Shown here: piece after piece, positions 45,504 to 53,408 of the stretch
Layout: each line of letters opens with the position of its first letter
Numbering within the stretch: position 1 is the stretch's first letter
DNA from: Sedimentisphaerales bacterium
Lineage (GTDB): Bacteria > Planctomycetota > Phycisphaerae > Sedimentisphaerales > SG8-4
Length of the DNA stretch: 64,000 nt
NCBI GenBank assembly: GCA_016928975.1
Contig: JAFGJR010000147.1
Span: 62,001-126,000, forward strand
Direction of reading: 5' to 3'
Notes under the pieces: generated by a model
Databases searched by the model: none
What the model saw: only the letters and a program-made list of their open reading frames with translations
Told to the model about the DNA's origin: nothing
Position numbers and translations under genes: made by a program

Positions 45504-47708
45504 TCAGCGTACATAGAACTTGATCTCGGCAATTTTCTGGTCCCCCGGGGGCAACGAACTGATGTCAACGTTCAAGCCCGAAAGAGTGAAGGAGACCATG
45601 TTCTCGCCGGGAGAGAGTGTGCCACTTGGCGGGGTCGCAGTCCAGGTGCCGCCGACTGCCGTGATGCCGGCAACTTCCAGCTTATATTCCGTCTGGCCCT
45701 GCGGGACGAATGGGAAACTCATAGTGTAGGTGACCGTAACAGGGGAACCGGGCGGGGGGCTCGGAATGGTCATGTGAACCGGAAAGGTTGTGATCAACAC
45801 CCAAGTCGGCCCGGTGTCCGGTCCCTTCGAGACGGTCAGGTTCACGGCGGAGCCGACGGCGACGGTAGCACCGCCGAGCGGGTTCTGGCTGATCACTCGT
45901 CCGGCGGCCACCGCGCTGCTGTACGCCTGGCTGATTGTGCCTACGACCAGTCCGGCACTCGTGATCGCCGACTGCGCCCAACTCTGTGTCTGACTGACCA
46001 CGTTGGGAACGACAACAGACGCTGGTGGAAGCCCACTCTGCCCCGAGTATGTCGCGACGAGGGTCAGGCCGGCGTAGGCATGGTAGCCGCGAAGCATCAC
46101 ATACCAGGTGCCTGGAGCGGGATTGTTGATCTCCACCGTCTCCTCGCTTCCAGCCCGGTAGGGGCGATAGTCGTAGTCCGTCGTTGTCGGTTTGGCGCCC
46201 TTCTTCACGTAGAGATCGGCGTCTCCCGTGCCTCCAGAAATCTCAATCTTCAGGGACCCCTGCGCGGCGGGCACTTCGATCTTGTAGAAACTCTCACTCC
46301 CGGCCGCGCCCGCGAGGTTGGACAGGGGCACGCCGCTCTGTAGAGTCGTTGTCGTGTCGGACCCGGTGGAATATGTCGCCACCAGCGTCAGGCCCGAGTA
46401 TGCTTCGGGCCCGCGAATCATGACGTACCAGGTCTCTGCGCTGGGATTGGCAATCTCCACCTTCTCGGCGTTCCCGGCCACGTGGGGGCAATAGTCATAG
46501 CTCGACGTTGTGGGTTTGGCGCCTTTCTTCACGTAGAGGTCAGCGTCTCCCGTGCCTCCGTAGATCTCGATCTTGAGGAGCGTTTGTCCGGCGGGGACTT
46601 CGATCTTGTAGAACTTCTCATTGCTGGCAGCGCCCGCGAGGTTGACCACAGGCACGCCGCTCGTCAGGGGTATGATAGGCGGAACCACGCCCTGCGACGA
46701 ATATGTCGCCACCAGTGTCAGGGCGGAGAATGTGCGGACACCCTGGACCATGATGAACCACATGCCCGCGGTGGGGTTGGGAATCGTGACGGTTTCCTCG
46801 TTGCCCGGCACGTAGGGTCGGTGGTCATAGTCCGACTCGGTGGGCACGGCGCCGTATTTCACGTAGAGATCGGCGTCGCCCGTCCCACCCGAGATTTGGA
46901 CCACCAGTTGCGTCGCGTTGGCCGGGACGTCGATCTGGAAGAATTGCTCGCTGCCGGGCGCGCCGGACACGGGCGTCGTGGGCACTGAGCTTTCGAGCGT
47001 CACGATGGTCACGCCCGGCCCGGCGGGCGACTTGCTCGCCTCGCCGGTCCCGCCGTAGGCGCCCAGGTTGATCCGTCCGCCGTTGGGGTTTGGCTCGAAT
47101 CGCCAGTCGTCTTCGGGGTCGCCCCCATCGACGCACGTGCTCGTGCAGGCGTCGTCGGTCCACGCTCCCGCGTGGTACCGTCCGAACTCCGACAGCAGGT
47201 GATAGTCGCCGTGTGTCCAGACGGCGCCGCCTGTGTCCGGTTCCACGGGGACAGTCGCGTCCTGCGAATCCACCCAGCGTCCCGGCTCGGCGAAGTTGGG
47301 GTCGGCATTCATGTTGGTGCCCGCCGATGCGCCGCCCTGGATGTTGCAGTACTGAAGGGCAGGAGCAGTGCCGGAGAGGACGTGGATCTGGTCCGGCGTA
47401 TTGCCCCAGACGATGCAGTTGGTAAGCGTCAGGGTGCTCTGCTCGCTGGAGATGGCGCCGCCCAAGTCGTCGCTGTAGTTGTCCACAATCGTGCAGTTCT
47501 GGAAGATGGCGCTACTGCGGTAGGCATCCACGGCCCCTCCGCCGTAGCGAGTGGTCCGGTTGCCGGCGATGACGCAGTTGGCGATGGTCGGGCTGCTTCG
47601 GTCGCAGAGAATGGCACCCCCGGAGCGGGCAGCGCCGCCGAGGATGGTGAAGCCGCGCAGGGTGCAGGTTGGCCCTTCCCCACTGTCGAAGACGACCACC
47701 GGTCCCAT
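45504..47708 (-). CDS. C-terminal part of a frameshifted modular secreted protein (beta-helix, three PPC, PASTA)
   Basis: 734 residues from the first internal ATG, but the frame is open back to about 47785 and continues the protein coded at 47767-49194. Domains: right-handed beta-helix (residues 1-220; TIANCVIAGNRTTRYGGG), three pre-peptidase C-terminal domains (about 240-350, 360-460, 465-565), each with GGTGDADLYVK, then a PASTA domain (VVVPNVVSQTQSWAQSAIT, VNLTVSKG at about 575-640) and a terminal beta-domain of unknown type. No start signal precedes the ATG at 47708, supporting the view that this is half of a broken gene. Confidence 0.85.
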   Translation of the reverse strand: MGPVVVFDSGEGPTCTLRGFTILGGAARSGGAILCDRSSPTIANCVIAGNRTTRYGGGAVDAYRSSAIFQNCTIVDNYSDDLGGAISSEQSTLTLTNCIVWGNTPDQIHVLSGTAPALQYCNIQGGASAGTNMNADPNFAEPGRWVDSQDATVPVEPDTGGAVWTHGDYHLLSEFGRYHAGAWTDDACTSTCVDGGDPEDDWRFEPNPNGGRINLGAYGGTGEASKSPAGPGVTIVTLESSVPTTPVSGAPGSEQFFQIDVPANATQLVVQISGGTGDADLYVKYGAVPTESDYDHRPYVPGNEETVTIPNPTAGMWFIMVQGVRTFSALTLVATYSSQGVVPPIIPLTSGVPVVNLAGAASNEKFYKIEVPAGQTLLKIEIYGGTGDADLYVKKGAKPTTSSYDYCPHVAGNAEKVEIANPSAETWYVMIRGPEAYSGLTLVATYSTGSDTTTTLQSGVPLSNLAGAAGSESFYKIEVPAAQGSLKIEISGGTGDADLYVKKGAKPTTTDYDYRPYRAGSEETVEINNPAPGTWYVMLRGYHAYAGLTLVATYSGQSGLPPASVVVPNVVSQTQSWAQSAITSAGLVVGTISQAYSSAVAAGRVISQNPLGGATVAVGSAVNLTVSKGPDTGPTWVLITTFPVHMTIPSPPPGSPVTVTYTMSFPFVPQGQTEYKLEVAGITAVGGTWTATPPSGTLSPGENMVSFTLSGLNVDISSLPPGDQKIAEIKFYVR

Positions 47709-47766
47709 GCCGTCGCCGTCCAGGATGGTGTTGTCGATGGCGCCGAGGGCCTCTGGACTGCCTGGA

Positions 47767-49194
47767 TTAGCGCCGGCTAAGCTGGTTGAGGGTGATGGCC
47801 TTGCCTGACAGATCGATGGAGCCGGTATAGACGCCCGGCAGGACGATTACCGTCTGGCCGTTCGAGGCGGCGTCGATGGCCTGCTGGATGGAGTCGTATG
47901 GATGCTGTTCGCTGCCGTCTTCCGCCGGGTCGCTCACGCTCGGATTGTCCGGCCCGGGGTCGCCTGGCGCATCGTCATCGACGTAGAGGACCCCGCCGCC
48001 GGCGCCGGGCTGGATGGTGAGCGTGACGGTCCGCGTGGTGGTCCCGGCCCCATTGGTCTTGTTCGTGAAGGTGATGGTGTCGCTGTACGTGCCCTGGGCA
48101 AGGCTGTTGGCGGCGGCGTTGATCGCCACCGCGACCGAAACGCTGGCCCCGGTGGCCAGGGTCCCGTTGGCCGGGTTGACCGTCACCCAGTCCTGGGTCG
48201 TGGTCGCCTGCCAGTCCAGCGAGGCGGTTCCGGTGTTTGTGAGGGTGTACGGCGTCTGGGAAGGCGTGAACGGCCCACCCGGCGGGCCGGAATACGCAGC
48301 GGCGTCCGGCGGGGTGACGGTCAGGGACCCACCGGCGACCGGGCCGGTGCTGCCCTGGACCGTCAGGCGATAGCCTTCCTTGTAGGCGGTGTTGTTGCTC
48401 TCATCAGTCTCCTGCACCTGGTTGTCCGCGTCGATGATCCAGCCGATGTAGTAGGTCCCGTTGGGCACCGTGGCCGGAAAGGCCACGCTCCAGGGAAGAC
48501 CCGATGCACCGCCCGCCTCGATGGAGCTGTAGTCCTGTCGGCCGAGGAGACAGTCGCTCGTCGTGATGCTCGTATCCGCCGAGGCATAGTAATCGACGTG
48601 AAACGCCCTGCAACGGTACCCGCCGCGATTGAGTATCTGCGTCTCGATCTCGAACGGCTGGCCCGGCGCGATCGTTGTCGGTGCAAAGCGCCGCGTTGCC
48701 TCGCCCCCGTCCACAAGGTCGGGCCAAATCGTTGGCCGCTCATCATATAAGAGGGCTATGCCTGGATTGTTGCTTATTATGAGCGGTATGTAGTACACGT
48801 ATGCCGCCTCGTCCAGTGGATTCAACAGGATGTCCAGAACATGAAGGTTCTTCAGTCCACTCAGTGCGCTGACGTCGGTGATGCGGTTAGCTTCAAGGAC
48901 CAGAGTGTGGAGCTCAGTTAGTCCCGCCAGGGGGCTGATGTCGCTGATCGTGCCCAGCACGGCATATAGGATTTCGAGGTTCGTGGCGTACTGGAGGCCC
49001 GTCAGACTGCCGATGCCCCCCACTTCAAGCTTCGTTAGCGACAGCATTTGGGTGGGCGTCGGGTTTGTGACGCCCAGCCTTACCTCGACAGCGTGCTTCA
49101 GATCGGGATCTGTGAAATAGACCGGGTCTTCAGCCCGCAAGGGTTGGGTGGCGGTGGCCAGCAGGACCGCCACGAGCATCATCGTCCGCTTCAT
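47767..49194 (-). CDS. N-terminal part of the same modular secreted protein (LRR, CARDB, BACON)
   Basis: 475 residues. Signal peptide MKRTMMLVAVLLATATQPLRA with GAGGAG 6 bases before the ATG. Next come leucine-rich repeats of the internalin/SDS22 kind (GIGSLTGLQYATNLEIL, ISDISPLAGLTELHTLVL, ITDVSALSGLKNLHVLDI), a CARDB-like domain (APGQPFEIETQILNRGGY to VQETDESNN), a BACON-like domain (TNTGTASLDWQATTTQDW), and the start of a beta-helix (HPYDSIQQAIDAASNGQTV). It terminates with GKAITLNQLSRR-stop; removing one A from CTCAACC (plus strand about 47786) restores TSLAGANPGSPEALGAIDNT and joins it to the downstream frame. Confidence 0.85.
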   Translation of the reverse strand: MKRTMMLVAVLLATATQPLRAEDPVYFTDPDLKHAVEVRLGVTNPTPTQMLSLTKLEVGGIGSLTGLQYATNLEILYAVLGTISDISPLAGLTELHTLVLEANRITDVSALSGLKNLHVLDILLNPLDEAAYVYYIPLIISNNPGIALLYDERPTIWPDLVDGGEATRRFAPTTIAPGQPFEIETQILNRGGYRCRAFHVDYYASADTSITTSDCLLGRQDYSSIEAGGASGLPWSVAFPATVPNGTYYIGWIIDADNQVQETDESNNTAYKEGYRLTVQGSTGPVAGGSLTVTPPDAAAYSGPPGGPFTPSQTPYTLTNTGTASLDWQATTTQDWVTVNPANGTLATGASVSVAVAINAAANSLAQGTYSDTITFTNKTNGAGTTTRTVTLTIQPGAGGGVLYVDDDAPGDPGPDNPSVSDPAEDGSEQHPYDSIQQAIDAASNGQTVIVLPGVYTGSIDLSGKAITLNQLSRR

Positions 49195-49341
49195 GGTTTT
49201 CTCCTCTTCCGTTTCCTTATATGTTCTGAGGGTTCGTGGGCCGGGGCCTGCCCGAAGATGGTCGGACCCGCGTGCATCGAAGCCGATAGGCCTGCGCGAT
49301 GCGCCCCACGATTGCAATTGTAATAGGTGGTCGCCCGGAAG

Positions 49342-50037
49342 TCAAGATTGGCGGTCGGACAGGATGTCCATGAGCCGGTCGATCCTGTCGGTCCGGACTC
49401 TTGGGGCGGCACTGGGGAGCGGTACGTCTGAAACCTGCCTGTGCAGGCCGCGATGGCGCAGGAGTTGGATGGTCAGCATGCCGAGCTGATTGGGGGCGAT
49501 GAAGTCTTTTGCCTCGTTGTCGGCGACATAGGCCATCTGCCCCGGCGAGGCGTGGAGGATTTCGATCAATCTCTCAAAGCCGCGAGGGGACGGCTTCCAG
49601 AACTGGCGGCCCAGCTCCTCCGTGTACACGATGGCCGCGAAGTAGGGTTCGATGCCCAGCGCCTGGACCTTGAGTCGTTGCGTGGGCAGGTAGCCGTCGG
49701 TCAGGAGTGCGAGCGTGTATCTGCCTTTCAGCGCATCGAGCATGGCCAGGCTGTCGGCGGGCAGCGTGAGCGTGGGCGTGTGCGTGCGGTAAACCTCGAC
49801 CAGTCTGCCAATGACGTTCCGATCATGGGGGACGCCAAGCCGGTCCAGGGCAATGTTGAAGGTCGTGGTATGGTTGCCGGCGATGAAGCAGTCCCAGAGC
49901 GTTGCGAAGACATGCTCCGGCGAGTGCCTGTCCGATAACGTGGCGATGAGCTGAGCCGCCGCCCGGAATCCGCTACGGCAGAAGTCGATCTCGTCATACA
50001 GTGTGTCGTCGAGATCGAAAACCACGGTGGTTATCAT
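49342..50037 (-). CDS. HAD-superfamily hydrolase
   Basis: 231 residues. Motif I DLDDT (Asp9 nucleophile in VVFDLDDTLYDE), motif II TDG in LALLTDGYLP, motif III Lys in FWKPSPRGFE, motif IV DNEAKDF in VADNEAKDFIAPNQLGM. The helical cap (about 20-90) places it in subfamily I, with phosphoglycolate phosphatase/haloacid dehalogenase-like members. The substrate is not indicated. It is divergent from the prenyltransferase gene, and in related bacteria HAD and UbiA-type prenyltransferase domains are often adjacent or fused, hinting that it may remove the 5-phosphate in a phosphoribosyl-lipid pathway (inference). Confidence 0.92.
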   Translation of the reverse strand: MITTVVFDLDDTLYDEIDFCRSGFRAAAQLIATLSDRHSPEHVFATLWDCFIAGNHTTTFNIALDRLGVPHDRNVIGRLVEVYRTHTPTLTLPADSLAMLDALKGRYTLALLTDGYLPTQRLKVQALGIEPYFAAIVYTEELGRQFWKPSPRGFERLIEILHASPGQMAYVADNEAKDFIAPNQLGMLTIQLLRHRGLHRQVSDVPLPSAAPRVRTDRIDRLMDILSDRQS

Positions 50038-50095
50038 TTACGATTCACCAGTTGCGATTTATGATTGTCCTTTGGTCGTGCTCCCAATCGTAAAT
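50036..50095. repeat. inverted repeat in the divergent intergenic region
   Basis: ATTTACGATT (50036-50045) and AATCGTAAAT (50086-50095) are exact reverse complements, with a related GATTTATGATT at 50055-50065. It lies between the divergent HAD and prenyltransferase genes and is strikingly AT-rich for this window. It may be an operator or a dispersed repeat. Confidence 0.45.
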
Positions 50096-50121
50096 CAGAA
50101 GTCGTGAGTGGTAAACTGAAA

Positions 50122-51015
50122 ATGGATTTGTTGCGAATCCTTCGCCCGGTCCACTGGATCAAGAATGTCTTCGTGTTCGCCGCGTTGATCTTCGGCCGGC
50201 GGCTCTTCGGGCCCGCGGAGGAGACCCTCTGGGCCTTCGTCCATGCAGCCGGAGCGTTCGTCTGCTTCTCGCTCGCGTCTTCGGCGATGTACATCTTCAA
50301 CGACATTGAAGACCGCAAGACCGACAGTATTCATCCGGAGCGCCGCGACCGGCCCATCGCCGGCGGTCGCATGACTGTCCGGACGGCTTCCCTCGTCGCC
50401 GCGGTCTGTGGCGTGCTCGCTCTGGCGGGCAGTCTGCCGGTTTCGCCTTCGCTGACATTGATCGTGCTGGCCTACATGGTCCTGATGGTGTTCTACTCCC
50501 TGGGTTTGAAGCACGTCATGATCCTGGACTGCGCGATCATCGCGGCCGGCTTCTGCCTGCGGGCGGTGGCGGGCGCGGTGGCGATCGACGTATTCATCTC
50601 GCCTTGGCTGGTGATTTGCACGTTTGCTTTGACGCTGTTCATGGCCTTCAGCAAGCGCCGCGGCGAGATCGCTCTGCTCCAGGCCAACAGCGAGGCCTTC
50701 CGTAAGACGCTGGGCGAGTACACGCCCGAGCTGCTCGCGCACATGCTGGACGTCAGCAGCGTCCTGGCGGTCGCGTGTTTTCTCCTGTACACGATGGATT
50801 TTCGAACCCGGGAGCTGTTCGGCACGAATGATCTTGTATATACGACGCCGCTGGTACTGTATTGTATTTTCCGGTTCAGCGCGTTGACCCAGAAGGGCGT
50901 CTATTCGGACCCGGTGAAGCTGATTCTTCGGGATCGTCCGTTTGAGATCGGCTTTGTGCTCTGGGTCGTCTTGTGCATCGCGATCATCTATGGCAAGGGG
51001 CTTACGGCGTTCTGA
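50122..51015 (+). CDS. UbiA-family prenyltransferase, decaprenyl-phosphate phosphoribosyltransferase-like
   Basis: 297 residues, about eight membrane helices. Family motifs: RPVHWIKN at the N-terminus (characteristic of the phosphoribosyltransferase branch), the first Asp-rich motif NDIEDRKTD with HPERRDRPIAGG, and the second near MILDCAIIAAGFCLRAVAG. In actinobacteria this branch transfers 5-phosphoribosyl to decaprenyl phosphate for arabinan synthesis; in planctomycetes the acceptor polyprenol and final product are unknown. ATG 50122 is chosen; a GTG at 50104 is in frame. Three bases separate it from the pseudouridine synthase gene, so the two share a transcript. Confidence 0.9.
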   Translation: MDLLRILRPVHWIKNVFVFAALIFGRRLFGPAEETLWAFVHAAGAFVCFSLASSAMYIFNDIEDRKTDSIHPERRDRPIAGGRMTVRTASLVAAVCGVLALAGSLPVSPSLTLIVLAYMVLMVFYSLGLKHVMILDCAIIAAGFCLRAVAGAVAIDVFISPWLVICTFALTLFMAFSKRRGEIALLQANSEAFRKTLGEYTPELLAHMLDVSSVLAVACFLLYTMDFRTRELFGTNDLVYTTPLVLYCIFRFSALTQKGVYSDPVKLILRDRPFEIGFVLWVVLCIAIIYGKGLTAF

Positions 51016-51018
51016 GAC

Positions 51019-51798
51019 ATGGCAAAAGAGAGATTACAGAAGGTGATGGCATCGGCGGGAGTGGCCTCGCGCAGGCAATGCGAGGAGCTGATCCTGCAAG
51101 GCATGGTCGGCGTCAACGGCCGCATTGTCGATACACTGCCAGCCTTTGTGGATCCCCAGACGGACGTCATCACGGTGGGCGGCCAGCGGCTTCAGCAACG
51201 CAAGCTCGTGTACTTTCTGCTGAACAAACCCAAGGGCGTGATCTGCACGAGCGACGATCCGCAGGGCCGGCCGAAAGCGACGGATCTTGTGCCGCCTGTG
51301 GAGCGGGTCTTCTGCGTCGGGCGGCTCGACGCCGATACGACCGGGTTGATCCTGCTGACGAACGACGCCGAGCTGACGGATATACTGACCCATCCCAGGT
51401 ACAAAGTCCCCAAGACCTACGTGGCGAGGGTGGCCGGACGCGTCGAGCGGGAGGTCGTGGCGAAGCTGAGAAAAGGTGTCTGGCTGGCAGAGGGCAGGAC
51501 AACGGAGGCGGATGTGAAGGTCTTGAAGAGCGGCCGCAATGAGTCGCTTGTCGAGGTCACGATCAGGCAAGGTCTGAACCGGCAGGTTCGGCGGATGCTC
51601 GCCAAAGTCGGATTGCCGGTGCAAGCCCTCAAAAGAACTCGCATTGGTCCTCTGAAACTGGAGGGCCTGGGCGTGGGCAAGTTCCGGCCGTTGACGAAGG
51701 GGGAAGTAGCTGCGCTCAGACGGGCCGCGGCGAAGACGGGAGGCGCTCGTGACACGGCTCGTACACCGCATGCCCGCGGCCAGACAGGGCACAGGTGA
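51019..51798 (+). CDS. RsuA/RluB-type pseudouridine synthase
   Basis: 259 residues. An N-terminal S4 RNA-binding domain (ERLQKVMASAGVASRRQCEE) is followed by the synthase domain with GRLDADTTGLILLTND, the catalytic Asp being the first Asp of GRLD. NKPKGV and RQGLNRQVRRML are also family marks. Length and S4 domain fit RluB/RluE/RsuA, which modify 23S or 16S rRNA; I cannot separate them further. The C-terminal about 30 residues are basic and low complexity. It follows the prenyltransferase gene by 3 bases. Confidence 0.92.
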   Translation: MAKERLQKVMASAGVASRRQCEELILQGMVGVNGRIVDTLPAFVDPQTDVITVGGQRLQQRKLVYFLLNKPKGVICTSDDPQGRPKATDLVPPVERVFCVGRLDADTTGLILLTNDAELTDILTHPRYKVPKTYVARVAGRVEREVVAKLRKGVWLAEGRTTEADVKVLKSGRNESLVEVTIRQGLNRQVRRMLAKVGLPVQALKRTRIGPLKLEGLGVGKFRPLTKGEVAALRRAAAKTGGARDTARTPHARGQTGHR

Positions 51799-52143
51799 TG
51801 GAAGGACACTTCGGTCCGGCGTCCTCTTGGCACACATGGTCTGGCACGCGGGGCACAAGACCTGTGTCGGGGCAGGGCGAGCGAGAATGAGGCAAATTCC
51901 CCTATCTCGGACCGCGCTTTCGCTCGGAACAAGCCCCTGTTCTGGATGGGGTTTGTGGCCACATGGCGTCCGATAATATTGTCTTGGCCTCGGGATGTGG
52001 CCCCGGGCATGCCCAGAAACGAGTTGTCGCCCCGGAAAAGGGGGGTGCCGATGCCGCCAGGAGCGTCTGCTTGGACCTTCTCACGTCAGACTGTGGGACG
52101 ATGGAAAGCTCGGTAATTTCACGTCGGCAGGGTGGTGAAGTAG

Positions 52144-52172
52144 TTGCATTGAGCCGATGGTAATGGTATAAG
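52144..52172 (+). promoter_or_regulatory. candidate promoter of the RidA/chorismatase-like gene
   Basis: TTGCAT (52144-52149), 17 bases, TATAAG (52167-52172). Transcription would begin at about 52179, four bases before the GTG at 52183, but in a good position for the TTG at 52222, which has AGGAG 8 bases upstream. The preceding 51799-52143 holds no gene; a 9-bp hairpin (51929-51956) is the only other structure seen. Confidence 0.4.
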
Positions 52173-52182
52173 GAAGAGACGT

Positions 52183-53328
52183 GTGTCACAATTTGGCAGA
52201 AGGCAGGCAGGAGCCGCAGCGTTGACGAGAGTCCAGAAACGAGCCGAAAATGGCTTGAGCATTACGACGTTGAGCCGAGATTCCGTTCAGGAATACTTCA
52301 TCACGTTGACACCTGAGGGTGATGAATCTCCCGAATCGCTGTTTGGACGGCTGGGGGATGCCGTACGTGGGCTTCGCGGCGACGTGATCTCCGTGGAGTC
52401 TCTCGGAATGTCCGCCGCTGATAGGAAGAGTCTGGATTCGCTGGCGCGGGCGCTCGGCGGCCCGGATGCGCCGGTGGGATGGGTGGAGAACACGCGAACG
52501 GACAATCTCTGCGGCGTTCACTTGTGGGCTATCTCCGGGGCCAAAACTGTCCCGGTGCACCTTGGCGGCCGGCGGATAGGAACCGTCTTTGAGGACCGAT
52601 CTGCCCGCTATCTGCGCCTGGTGGGCCTGCTACCGAGTGACCCGGCCTGCCCCCAGCCTCAGCAGGCCGAGACGATTCTCGAGCAGATGGAGGCGGCCCT
52701 GGCGGATCAACATCTGACCTTCGCCAATGTGTTGCGGACGTGGTTCTACAACAATGATATCCTCGCCTGGTACCGCGAATTCAATGGCGTTCGCAATGCC
52801 TTTTTCCGGGAGCGAGGCGTCTTCAACGCCATGATGCCGGCCAGCACGGGCGTGGCGGGACGCAACGCGATCGAGGCCGCTCTCATCTCCGGCCTGATCG
52901 CCGTCGAGGCCAAGGATCCGGCGGTGAAGGCCTTCGCGGTGCCTTCGCCTTTGCAGTCGTCTGCCGCCGATTACGGCAGCAGCTTCAGCCGGGCGGTGGA
53001 ACTCGATCTGCCGGATCACCGGCGGCTTTACGTCTCCGGGACGGCCAGCATCGACCGTTCCGGCAAGACCGTCTTCATCGGAGACTGTCGCGCCCAGGTC
53101 AAGCAGACGATGGAGGTTGTGCAGGCCATTCTGCGGTCCCGGGGCATGGACTGGACGGATGTCACGCGCGCCCTGGCATACTTCAAGAGGGCTCCCGATG
53201 CGTTCCTCTTCGATGCGTACCGCAAGGAAGCCGGGCTGCCTTCGTTCCCGGCGATCGTGGTCGAGAACGACATCTGCCGGGACGAGCTCCTGTACGAGAT
53301 TGAGGTGGACGCGATAAAGACGAAGTGA
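52183..53328 (+). CDS. RidA/YjgF-superfamily protein, chorismatase-like
   Basis: 381 residues. The C-terminal half resembles the FkbO/Hyg5/XanB2 chorismatases, built on the RidA fold: RTWFYNNDILAWYREFNGVR NAF-like segment (about residues 186-208), MMPASTGV (about 220-227) and LYVSGTASID (about 285-294), plus EFNGVRNAFF. Those enzymes split chorismate into hydroxybenzoates or dihydroxycyclohexadiene acids; whether this one does so is unproven. The start is unsure: GTG 52183 has a weak AGGA site, while TTG 52222 has AGGAG at ideal spacing and suits the predicted promoter. Its TGA overlaps a GTG (GTGA) of the following frame, suggesting coupling to the SGNH-TPR gene. Confidence 0.8.
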   Translation: MSQFGRRQAGAAALTRVQKRAENGLSITTLSRDSVQEYFITLTPEGDESPESLFGRLGDAVRGLRGDVISVESLGMSAADRKSLDSLARALGGPDAPVGWVENTRTDNLCGVHLWAISGAKTVPVHLGGRRIGTVFEDRSARYLRLVGLLPSDPACPQPQQAETILEQMEAALADQHLTFANVLRTWFYNNDILAWYREFNGVRNAFFRERGVFNAMMPASTGVAGRNAIEAALISGLIAVEAKDPAVKAFAVPSPLQSSAADYGSSFSRAVELDLPDHRRLYVSGTASIDRSGKTVFIGDCRAQVKQTMEVVQAILRSRGMDWTDVTRALAYFKRAPDAFLFDAYRKEAGLPSFPAIVVENDICRDELLYEIEVDAIKTK

Positions 53329-53408
53329 CGGCCGAAGGGATGCGGCTGGACGCTCGTTCATGCCACGCCGGCTTTCCCGTACGGCCGGGCACGTCAGGGG
53401 TCCGATCC

